Below, in pieces: positions 1 through 5,336 of a DNA stretch of 6,865 bases. Origin of the DNA: JBEKYD01 sp049509915 (GTDB lineage: Bacteria > Acidobacteriota > Terriglobia > Bryobacterales > Bryobacteraceae); assembly GCA_049509915.1 (NCBI GenBank), contig JBEKZL010000334.1, forward strand, positions 1-6,865, read 5' to 3'. Below the pieces are notes generated by a model. The model saw nothing but the letters and a program-made list of their open reading frames with translations, made no database searches and had not been told where the DNA came from. The position numbers were made by a program, and so were the translations under genes. The first letter of the stretch is position 1. The number at the start of each line of letters is the position of its first letter.

Positions 1-983
1 AGACCGCCATCGGTACGGCGAATGCTTCCGCTGGCATCTGGCGTCACACGAACCTCAATACCAAGCCGTGGGCCAAGGTCCCGGTGAACGAGGACGACCG
101 CGCTGAAATCGGCAAGGGCCACGAGTTCCCCACGCAGCTCTTCAAGTCGCATTACAACATGCCGACCTACGAGATCTCGAAGTACGCCTCGTCGGAAATC
201 CTCGCATGGGCGATGGCGTTCTCGCTGGGCAACGTGACCGTGAGCGGCAGCGGCCCGTACACGTACACCATCATTCCGGCTCTGGGGGCGACGAATCCAA
301 CCGGCCTCGAGTTGCCCTACTTCTCGTTCGTGCAGCAGATCCGGCCTGGCGGCTCGGCGGTGCTGGACGAAATGCTGGTGGGCTGTGCCGTCAAATCGTG
401 GAAGCTGTCCATCAAGAACAGTCCCGGCCGCGCCAGCGCCATGTGCGCGGCGGAATGCGTCACCACCGGGCAGTACACTTCGCCCAGCGGCATCACTCTG
501 CCGGCGGTCTACACGCCGCATGAGTTCAATGCCGGCATGATCACCGCGCTGACCTTCAATGGCATCAACTATCTCTCCGGCGGCAGCGCCAAGGACTTCG
601 TATCCATGGAAGCGTCGTGGGACAACAACTTCCGCCCCGGCTTTTTTCCTGGTTCGGGAACGCAGGATGGCTACCAGGTCCAGGGTCGCTTCGAGTGGGG
701 CGACCGCGTCTTCGCGGTGCAGTTTGTGGTGCGTGTCGAGGCCGGATCGGCCGAGTACTCGAACCTGATCAATCTGACCACCGGGACCGCCACGTTCACC
801 GTGACCCGCGACGCCAACAACTCGTTCACGATGCTCATTCAGAAGATGGGCTTCAACGTCGCGGAACTCAGCAACACTGACGGAATCGTGACGCTCCAGA
901 TCACCGGCGTCCAGCTTTACGACCCCACCAACGGGATGGTGACGATGACCGTCATGACGCCGCAAACGGGTATCTGCCAATAG
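1..983 (+). CDS. Phage tail tube protein, 3' part (5' end outside window)
   Basis: This is probably the major tail tube protein, which polymerises into the tube through which phage DNA passes. The reading frame is open from base 3 with no stop, so the GTG at 84 is an internal codon and the true start lies upstream. About 326 residues are visible. The sequence is rich in Gly, Thr, Ser, Val and aromatic residues in alternating strand-like stretches. It looks like two related beta-barrel halves, as in the larger two-domain tail tube family: a strand around SWKLSI followed by a CAAECVTTG stretch, and a later half beginning around MEASWDNNFRPG. It has no signal peptide or membrane segment in the visible part. 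The TAG stop at 981 overlaps the Shine-Dalgarno of the next gene, as expected in a tail operon. The structural role is fairly sure; the exact family is from recognition, not a search. Confidence 0.72.
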   Translation, partial: TAIGTANASAGIWRHTNLNTKPWAKVPVNEDDRAEIGKGHEFPTQLFKSHYNMPTYEISKYASSEILAWAMAFSLGNVTVSGSGPYTYTIIPALGATNPTGLELPYFSFVQQIRPGGSAVLDEMLVGCAVKSWKLSIKNSPGRASAMCAAECVTTGQYTSPSGITLPAVYTPHEFNAGMITALTFNGINYLSGGSAKDFVSMEASWDNNFRPGFFPGSGTQDGYQVQGRFEWGDRVFAVQFVVRVEAGSAEYSNLINLTTGTATFTVTRDANNSFTMLIQKMGFNVAELSNTDGIVTLQITGVQLYDPTNGMVTMTVMTPQTGICQ

Positions 984-987
984 GAGG
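982..987 (+). promoter_or_regulatory. Shine-Dalgarno for the tail chaperone-like gene
   Basis: A perfect AGGAGG lies 5 bases before the ATG at 993 and overlaps the TAG stop of the tail tube gene. It fixes the ATG at 993 as the start. Confidence 0.85.
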
Positions 988-992
988 CTTGA

Positions 993-1601
993 ATGGAGAC
1001 CGAAAAGAAAGCGGGCTTCGATGCGTCGAAGCCTCTCGTAGTGCCGATCCTGTCGGGTGGCGAGAAGACCTGCGAGGTTCGGTTCCCTACGGACGAAGAG
1101 TGGTGTGCGTGGGCGCGCGCGCAGCGAACGGTGCGGCACTTTCTCGGACGCGGAAAGTCGCAGAGCGAGGACGTGGACCTGCCGAAGATCAACGCGGAGT
1201 TGTTCACCAAGATCCGCACCGACAAGGACGGCCCGGAGTTCGATGATGCCGAGGCCGGCATGGTGATCGGCCGCATCGAGCGTTGCGCCGTGGCCAGTGT
1301 CGAGCGCGAAGGGATCAACTACCGGATCGAGATGAAGGTTCCCGGCGCCCGTGTGGTTCACGTGCTGCGCATGCCCACCGCCAAGGAGATGCAGGACCAC
1401 GAACGCGCTTCCACCAGCGTTGTGGCCGCGCGGCGGTCAGTGGAGACCAGGGCATTTCTGGAGCCGAGCGGCGCGCTCTACGACAAGCTGCACGTCTCGC
1501 ACGATGGCTATGCCGGCGCTGTGCCCATCGTGCATAAGTCGGCCGCCGTGTCCGAAGTGATCGCGCAACTGGCCATCGAGGCTGACGAAGACCCGGAATA
1601 A
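993..1601 (+). CDS. Putative tail assembly chaperone (gpG-like position)
   Basis: This 202-residue protein has no motif I recognise. It is called from position: it follows the tail tube gene and precedes the tape measure gene once the accessory cassette is mentally removed, where tail operons carry the chaperone that holds the tape measure protein before tube assembly. The sequence is soluble and charged, with an acidic C-terminus (EADEDPE) and no membrane segment. A FPTDEEWCAWARAQR stretch near residue 31 looks helical, and a strand-rich middle (IERCAVASVEREGINYRIEMKV) is followed by a charged helix. The start is fixed by a perfect AGGAGG. The overlap of its 3' end with an open -1 frame carrying the next ORF, plus a stem-loop just past the stop, is the usual arrangement for a G/GT frameshift pair. 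An unrelated structural protein is the alternative. Confidence 0.5.
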   Translation: METEKKAGFDASKPLVVPILSGGEKTCEVRFPTDEEWCAWARAQRTVRHFLGRGKSQSEDVDLPKINAELFTKIRTDKDGPEFDDAEAGMVIGRIERCAVASVEREGINYRIEMKVPGARVVHVLRMPTAKEMQDHERASTSVVAARRSVETRAFLEPSGALYDKLHVSHDGYAGAVPIVHKSAAVSEVIAQLAIEADEDPE

Positions 1602-1603
1602 CG

Positions 1604-1635
1604 ACGCCCGGCGACTGGCCGGAGTATCCGGGCGT
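1604..1635 (+). other. Stem-loop just after the chaperone stop, possible frameshift stimulator
   Basis: ACGCCCGG at 1604-1611 pairs perfectly with CCGGGCGT at 1628-1635, enclosing a 16-base loop. A competing 5-bp stem (CCGGC 1608-1612 with GCCGG 1618-1622) is also possible. It begins two bases after the TAA at 1599-1601. It is not followed by a T-run, so it does not look like an intrinsic terminator. A strong stem 5-6 bases beyond a decoding position is what stimulates -1 frameshifting, and the -1 frame opens here. Confidence 0.5.
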
Positions 1636-1654
1636 TCGGTTTCTGGTCCGGTCG

Positions 1655-2020
1655 GTGTTGCACCAGGGCGGGCTGTGCGGAGCCGAGGAAGAGTGCCCCG
1701 ACCGCGTCTTCCGCTGCCGGAAGTGCGGCTACTCGGCGCAAACGGAATTGAATGGTTGCCCCGCTTGCGGCGCGGATTGGAAGGCCATCGATGTCAGCCA
1801 CGGGCCGGGCTGTCCGAGGAACCTGCTCGAAGAGGCGATGGATACGCCGAATGGCGCTCTGGTTCGGCGGTGCTTTCGCATTCTTAACGCCAAGAGCATC
1901 GGGCTGACGATCACGCTCGCGGATATCACGGAGGAGGAGTTCCGGGTTCTGGAAATAATCGAGGCAGACCGCCAGGAACAGATCAACAGTGGGGACGGCG
2001 GCAACAGGAGTTCGCGGTAA
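1655..2020 (+). CDS. Zinc-ribbon tail-operon protein, possibly the frameshift extension of the upstream chaperone
   Basis: If started at the GTG at 1655, this encodes 121 residues. Near the N-terminus is a clear zinc ribbon: C21-x2-C24, ten residues, then C35-x2-C38 (CRKCGY and CPACGADW). Extra cysteines lie at C8 and C14. The C-terminal half has the stretch ITEEEFRVLEIIEADRQEQI and looks helical and acidic. No Shine-Dalgarno precedes 1655. The frame is open upstream to base 1586, giving a sensible peptide (GDWPEYPGVRF) before the GTG. Since this is the -1 frame relative to the chaperone-like gene, it may be translated as a C-terminal extension by frameshifting near 1593-1598. The stop at 2018 is 5 bases from the convergent stop of the E1-like gene. 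Function is unknown; the zinc ribbon is seen directly. Confidence 0.6.
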   Translation: MLHQGGLCGAEEECPDRVFRCRKCGYSAQTELNGCPACGADWKAIDVSHGPGCPRNLLEEAMDTPNGALVRRCFRILNAKSIGLTITLADITEEEFRVLEIIEADRQEQINSGDGGNRSSR

Positions 2021-2025
2021 GCGGG

Positions 2026-2922
2026 CTATCGCTGGCGGCGCTGGAGGACTCCTCGCAACCAGTGGATGACTAATCCCAGCCGAGTGGCGACTGCCCGTGG
2101 CGACAGGTTGTCGGTACGGTCAGGCCTCCAGAAGGGATCGCCAATATTGTTCACGTCTCCAAAGTGTTCGCAAACGACGTGTTCCAACGCTGCGACCCGC
2201 GGGCTCACAGTGATTGTATGGCGATTTCCATCATAGTCGTACATGACCGAGCGTCCACGGCTCCCCGGATGCCAAGGTGACATCAGCTCCGCGAAAAGGC
2301 CGACTGCCGTGGAAGCCAGAACACCGTTGGGCCAGATGACCTGTGGGCGACCTCCCGCACCACCGTATTCTTGTGCCTCGCGGTCGAGCAAGCACTGCCT
2401 CAGGAAGTTAAAACAGCGTAAACAGAGGTCTCCGGGCATTGACAGGATGACTTGGCCCTGGACCGCAAAACCGCTGTCCATCCGATGCACATCCATCCCA
2501 ATATCGATGTACGGAATCAGATAGCGTCGGCAGAGAGTTTCCAGTTGATCGCGTTCCGTATAGCTGTCAACGCATCCGAATATGACGTCGCAATCCCTCA
2601 ATCGGGACAAAGCAGTTTGCCAGCGCCCCTCGATAGCGAAGACATCTGCGTGCGGGTTAATTCCATGAATTGTTCGCTCCGCAATTCGTACCTTGGGAGT
2701 GCGATTGTCGATGTCCGACGCCAGGCCGCCCACTGTGCGGTTGTGATTCTTGTCCTCGTAATGGTCCATATCGCTCAAGACAAAGCGTCCTACCCCAATG
2801 TGCGCCAGTTGTTGTGCGATGTGGCTGCCCCCACCACCGAGTCCAATAATGCCGGGGCGGGCCGCTTGCAGAATAGATTCAATGTCTTTGCCAAGAAAGC
2901 TCTGCCGTTCATGCCTGCTCAC
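2026..2922 (-). CDS. E1-like ThiF/MoeB-family ubiquitin-activating enzyme
   Basis: The family adenylates the C-terminal glycine of a ubiquitin-like protein with ATP. This 298-residue protein has the Rossmann-type E1 core. The nucleotide loop G27-LGGGG-S33 is followed by the acidic strand end D51/D53, then N59 and R62 in the D-x5-N-x2-R arrangement. K77 stands in a TPKVRIA stretch, and D119 in the GCVDSYTER segment. C167-LR-C170 matches the first half of the zinc site of ThiF/MoeB enzymes; I see no second CxxC, so metal binding may be lost or differ. The C-terminal 70 residues, with W-rich and R-rich patches, are unassigned. The start is GTG at 2922, overlapping the JAB stop by four bases, with GGAGG eight bases upstream. 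It is last in the operon and convergent with the phage tail gene, with no terminator visible between. Confidence 0.9.
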   Translation of the reverse strand: MSRHERQSFLGKDIESILQAARPGIIGLGGGGSHIAQQLAHIGVGRFVLSDMDHYEDKNHNRTVGGLASDIDNRTPKVRIAERTIHGINPHADVFAIEGRWQTALSRLRDCDVIFGCVDSYTERDQLETLCRRYLIPYIDIGMDVHRMDSGFAVQGQVILSMPGDLCLRCFNFLRQCLLDREAQEYGGAGGRPQVIWPNGVLASTAVGLFAELMSPWHPGSRGRSVMYDYDGNRHTITVSPRVAALEHVVCEHFGDVNNIGDPFWRPDRTDNLSPRAVATRLGLVIHWLRGVLQRRQR

Positions 2923-3425
2923 GTTGGTGGCCTCCAGGAGCGCATACCGCGTCCGACCAGCGTGAAACGGTGGATTGGAATCGGCTGTTTACGTTTGGGG
3001 TACCAGCACCATCCGCTCATTCGGTCTTCGCTCAGAATCAGCGTGCCGTGCGGAAGGTTCGGTCGGACGTGCCAAAAATTAGGGACAAACTTCTTCCATT
3101 CACTCCAATCGATGCCACTCGGGCCAGGTGTTCCTCTGTGCTCATGAAGGTGAACGTGGAAAATGCCCACATCGTCTGAGTACGCGATCTGCAGGGCGGT
3201 CCGGATCGCGGCGGAGTTAAATCTCGCGCCGACCTGGGGGTCCATTTCGTAGTGCTCGTCGCTGACGGGATGAAAGCTGTGTGCCAGTATGATCAAATCG
3301 CGAAGCGAATTTCCGGGGCGGCTGGTCACAAAACCGACCCGCTCACCCGCGTGCGCGTGGGGACGTCGCAGGTCACAGATGATAGCTTGCCGCATCGTTT
3401 CCAGCATCTTAAAGTGAATGGTCAT
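2919..3425 (-). CDS. JAB/JAMM-type metallopeptidase, putative Ubl isopeptidase
   Basis: JAB enzymes are zinc peptidases that trim ubiquitin-like precursors or remove them from targets. In this 168-residue protein the conserved glutamate is probably E28 in the GERVGFV stretch, as in MPN+ domains. The metal ligands lie in FHVHLHEHRGTPGPSGID: four alternating histidines (H90, H92, H94, H96), then S103 and D106. The S-x2-D end is canonical. The HxH-to-Ser gap is eight residues from H94 or six from H96 rather than the usual seven, so the exact ligands are uncertain. The frame is open further upstream to an ATG at 3524, but that would overlap the E2-like gene by a hundred bases. The ATG at 3425 overlaps the E2-like stop in an ATGA junction and is preferred, although its ribosome site is weak. 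The protein is separate from the E1, not fused to it as in some related operons. Confidence 0.85.
   Translation of the reverse strand: MTIHFKMLETMRQAIICDLRRPHAHAGERVGFVTSRPGNSLRDLIILAHSFHPVSDEHYEMDPQVGARFNSAAIRTALQIAYSDDVGIFHVHLHEHRGTPGPSGIDWSEWKKFVPNFWHVRPNLPHGTLILSEDRMSGWCWYPKRKQPIPIHRFTLVGRGMRSWRPPT
2931..2935 (-). promoter_or_regulatory. Shine-Dalgarno for the E1-like gene
   Basis: GGAGG on the minus strand lies eight bases before the GTG at 2922, inside the 3' end of the JAB gene. It supports this GTG and translational coupling. Confidence 0.8.
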
Positions 3426-3751
3426 CTCAGTGCTCGCATGTGACCCGCCAGTACCTGTGCGGCTCGCTGTTGCGCGAGAATGTCCTTCCACGACCAGGTG
3501 TGCCACGTTCGATCCAGCAGGCAAACCGTGGACCAGTTGGCACCGCGCTGCGGCATTGGCGTCGAAAGGTACAGACGCGTGGCGTATCCGTCGCGGCTAT
3601 GGAGGGCAAGCAGGGCGTCCACTTCCGCCGACCGGCACGCCGGCGGAAGCTTGAGCCCCTCCAGGAACAGGAACGGTTGTCCTCCTTGGATGACTTCTGA
3701 AACGCCGCGGCATAGCGGCTTGAGCTCGTCGATTTGGTCCTGGGGAATCAC
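3422..3751 (-). CDS. E2-like protein, resembling prokaryotic E2 family E
   Basis: E2 proteins carry an activated ubiquitin-like protein as a thioester and pass it to a target. This 109-residue protein resembles prokaryotic E2 family E by order of motifs. There is an N-terminal IPQDQIDEL helix, a strand pair ending in FLEGLKLPP (about residues 29-37), a VDALLAL strand, then YLSTPMP and the Trp-rich DRTWHTWSWKD block (80-90), and a final helix. The WxxWS block is what I recognise from this family. Cysteines are C14, C39 and C77. C77, next to the Trp block, is the only one in a plausible active-site place, but I cannot confirm it. The start is GTG at 3751, overlapping the Ubl stop by four bases, with a strong GGAGGGG seven bases upstream. 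It is shorter than typical family members, and the call rests partly on operon context. Confidence 0.75.
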   Translation of the reverse strand: MIPQDQIDELKPLCRGVSEVIQGGQPFLFLEGLKLPPACRSAEVDALLALHSRDGYATRLYLSTPMPQRGANWSTVCLLDRTWHTWSWKDILAQQRAAQVLAGHMRALR

Positions 3752-4071
3752 GAAGATGCCCCTCCGCGAACATGGCTGATAAACGATTCGCCGCCGCGAA
3801 TACGGATGTGAGCGTCGTCCGCTAAAGGCACAAGTTTTCCATCCTCCAGTTCCTCCAGTTCGTAGGTCGGATCGACGCCGACAGCCTTCTTGAATACGGC
3901 AACTCTATATCGGCCGGCCCGAACCTGCTTCTGGTCGCCGTCAACCGTGACGCACACAAGGTGAGGGTGGCGCCGGCCCCGATGGCCGCCGTGTTTTTCA
4001 ATTTCGATCAAAATCAGTTCAACATCGCCGAGGCTGATCTCCTCGACGACCTCAATCGTTTCTTGCATCAT
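3748..4071 (-). CDS. Small ubiquitin-like protein (multiubiquitin-type single domain)
   Basis: This is the likely modifier of the operon, 107 residues from the first ATG. Residues 36-107 read as one beta-grasp domain: strand VCVTVDG, strand and helix RYRVAVFKKAVG, YELEELEDGKLVPLADD, then AHIRIRGGESFISHVRGGASS to the stop. This resembles the multiubiquitin family, which usually has tandem copies; here there is one. The tail has RGG followed by Ala-Ser-Ser, so a peptidase such as the neighbouring JAB would have to remove three residues to expose a diglycine end. An IRIRGG stretch at 89-94 also recalls the ubiquitin end LRLRGG but is followed by 13 more residues. The N-terminal 30 residues are acidic, then His/Arg-rich. 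The ATGs at 4071 and 4068 follow AGGGAG. The frame is open to an ATG at 4206, giving a 152-residue form I consider less likely. Confidence 0.8.
   Translation of the reverse strand: MMQETIEVVEEISLGDVELILIEIEKHGGHRGRRHPHLVCVTVDGDQKQVRAGRYRVAVFKKAVGVDPTYELEELEDGKLVPLADDAHIRIRGGESFISHVRGGASS
3759..3765 (-). promoter_or_regulatory. Shine-Dalgarno for the E2-like gene, inside the Ubl diglycine codons
   Basis: GGAGGGG on the minus strand lies seven bases before the GTG at 3751. Its bases are also the Gly-Gly codons (GGA GGG) of the ubiquitin-like protein tail, so one sequence serves both roles. Confidence 0.8.
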
Positions 4072-4244
4072 GTATCTCCCTGAAAAGAAATCGTTTCGCG
4101 GTCCAATCAGGCCGAAGCCGCACTGTCCGCCACCTCCAGAGCGATTCAGGACCGCGCGTTTTTCCATGGCGCTCAAATTTTCTTTTACGGTGCGGAAAAA
4201 ATGCACTGGCTTGATCGCAGTTATACTTGGGGACCAGGATCGAC
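4072..4244. promoter_or_regulatory. Divergent intergenic region between the Ubl operon and the sigma-like gene
   Basis: These 173 bases separate the two divergent units and must hold both promoters if the starts chosen here are right. A TATACT at 4222-4227 (one mismatch to TATAAT) points towards the sigma-like gene, and overlapping it on the other strand is TATAAC (4225-4220) pointing to the Ubl operon. Neither has a clear -35. The stretch from 4176 to 4202 is A/T-rich, and GTGC at 4190-4193 is mirrored by GCAC at 4203-4206 around an A-run, a possible operator half-site pair. These elements are short and could be chance. Confidence 0.4.
4076..4081 (-). promoter_or_regulatory. Shine-Dalgarno for the Ubl gene
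   Basis: AGGGAG on the minus strand lies four bases before the ATG at 4071 and seven before the ATG at 4068. It favours one of these two starts over the in-frame upstream ATGs at 4167 and 4206, which lack a comparable site. Confidence 0.65.
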
Positions 4245-4871
4245 TTGGCCGAATTCACATTTGGCGACATCAATGTCGTCGAACTACTCGAACGGCTAAC
4301 GCGCCATGCGTATACGCTGTGCGGGTGTTTTCCGTCTCCGCATTTCTCGCCGGTGATACGCGGTTACGGCGACAGCCCCGAAGACCTTGCCAAACAGACG
4401 ATCACGCGGTTTCTCGATCCCGAAGACGCAACGGTGCAATGGCCGTCCAGCCGAGGGAAGCCAACCAAGGGCGCGCTCTTGGGTTATCTGAAGGAGACCC
4501 TTACTAACGACTTTCTCGACCGAAAGCGAAGTAAAAGATACAAGACGCAAGTTGAATTGCCGTCGGCGGGAATGGACGATGAAAACGGGATCACCCTGGA
4601 TGATCTGGCGGTGAACTGGGAGACGCCGGAGGCCATCGCCATCCGCAATCAGTGCTACGAGCAGATGCTCTCATACCTCAGGGACGAGCCGGATCTGCAT
4701 GACTTGCTAACCGTCCAACTGAACCCGGAGGGTTACCAGGCGTATACGAACCAAGAGAGGGCACGACTGCTGGGTACTACGGTAGATGAGATTGAAAACG
4801 GCAAGAAACGACTGGAGCGCCGTTTACTACGGTTCCAAAGAGAACGCGCAAGCGGGCGCAGTGAAGGTTGA
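4245..4871 (+). CDS. Sigma-70-like (ECF-type) RNA polymerase sigma factor
   Basis: Sigma factors direct RNA polymerase to promoters. The 208-residue protein has a region 2-like half: YGDSPEDLAKQTITRFLD at about 42-58, typical of the helix after region 2.1, and then LLGYLKETLTNDFLDRKRSKR at about 78-98, matching the basic region 2.3-2.4 segment. After an acidic linker comes a region 4-like half at about 131-205, with the helix-turn-helix stretch ARLLGTTVDEIENGKKRLERRL. I prefer the TTG at 4245, which has AGGA five bases upstream. A TTG at 4227 is in frame but has no ribosome site and overlaps the -10-like TATACT. It heads a three-gene unit and is divergent from the Ubl operon, so it may drive that operon, its own unit, or both. 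It is diverged from housekeeping sigma factors; a sigma-derived activator is the alternative. Confidence 0.75.
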   Translation: MAEFTFGDINVVELLERLTRHAYTLCGCFPSPHFSPVIRGYGDSPEDLAKQTITRFLDPEDATVQWPSSRGKPTKGALLGYLKETLTNDFLDRKRSKRYKTQVELPSAGMDDENGITLDDLAVNWETPEAIAIRNQCYEQMLSYLRDEPDLHDLLTVQLNPEGYQAYTNQERARLLGTTVDEIENGKKRLERRLLRFQRERASGRSEG

Positions 4872-4874
4872 GGA
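4870..4874 (+). promoter_or_regulatory. Shine-Dalgarno for the 151-residue gene
   Basis: GAGGA lies six bases before the ATG at 4881 and overlaps the sigma-like TGA stop, fixing the start and implying coupled translation. Confidence 0.75.
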
Positions 4875-4880
4875 CGACGA

Positions 4881-5336
4881 ATGTCACGAAAAGCGCGAGA
4901 GCGATTGTTCCAGCAATTTCGCGAGCAAGTGGAGCGATTCAGCCCGGACGAGGAATCGCTGACGCGGGCTGAGGTCCAGGATGCGCTTCGGGAAGCCGGG
5001 TCCGATCCGGAGAAACTCCGTGAATGGCTCAACGCAACCGCAAGGCGGCTCGCAGATGCCCAACGTGCAAAGGGTCGGCCCGCACCGGAATATCTGCAGC
5101 AGGCTATCGATCTCTCCAGCCCGCCCGATCAATTGCCGAGGGACCCTAAAACAGCTCTACAGAAAGCCAGCGAATGGATTCAGTCCCTGACCGCCGGCCC
5201 CGGAGATGTGACTGGAGATTTCGAGATCATCCGGGAATACCGCAGCCGCGGCGACTTGAGCGAAGAAGATCAGCGAGTGCTGGATGCGGCTGAGGAACAG
5301 CTGCGGAACCAAATCAAGAAGCAGTCCGATGGCTAA
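4881..5336 (+). CDS. Charged helical protein of unknown function, candidate ImmA substrate or anti-sigma
   Basis: I recognise no family. The 151-residue protein has no cysteine, no signal peptide and no membrane segment. It is very rich in Arg, Glu, Asp, Gln and Ala and looks mostly helical: a first helix from MSRKARERLFQQFREQVERF, a second at about 48-62, then a Pro-rich linker (SSPPDQLPRDP) and a C-terminal helix around SEEDQRVLDAAEEQL. The start is fixed by GAGGA. It sits between the sigma-like gene (9 bases before it) and the ImmA-like gene (overlapping its last eight bases). In ImmA systems the peptidase cleaves a neighbouring regulator. No helix-turn-helix repressor is present here, so this protein could be the cleaved inhibitor of the sigma-like factor. 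That is inference from position only. Confidence 0.75.
   Translation: MSRKARERLFQQFREQVERFSPDEESLTRAEVQDALREAGSDPEKLREWLNATARRLADAQRAKGRPAPEYLQQAIDLSSPPDQLPRDPKTALQKASEWIQSLTAGPGDVTGDFEIIREYRSRGDLSEEDQRVLDAAEEQLRNQIKKQSDG

Noticed and set aside
917..1318. A 133-residue open frame on the - strand
   Set aside because: It is antisense to the tail tube end and the chaperone-like gene, which has a perfect SD.
1586..1601. Classical X-XXY-YYZ slippery heptamer for the frameshift
   Set aside because: I read every codon pair in the possible window and none fits; only an atypical CCG slip is possible.
1604..1635. Intrinsic terminator after the chaperone gene
   Set aside because: The stem is strong, but it is followed by CGGTTTCTGG-like sequence rather than a T-run, and the operon clearly continues.
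2452..3147. A 231-residue open frame on the + strand
   Set aside because: It lies antisense to the E1-like and JAB genes, whose motifs and overlaps are clear; its own sequence shows no recognisable domain and has no ribosome site.
3426..3524. Upstream ATG 3524 for the JAB gene
   Set aside because: It would overlap the E2-like gene by about 100 bases; the ATGA junction at 3425 matches the coupling style of the operon, and the extra residues look unstructured.
4072..4206. N-terminal extension of the Ubl gene to ATG 4206 or 4167
   Set aside because: The frame is open, but no good SD precedes those ATGs, while AGGGAG directly precedes 4071/4068; the extension would also use up most of the divergent promoter region. 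Not fully excluded.
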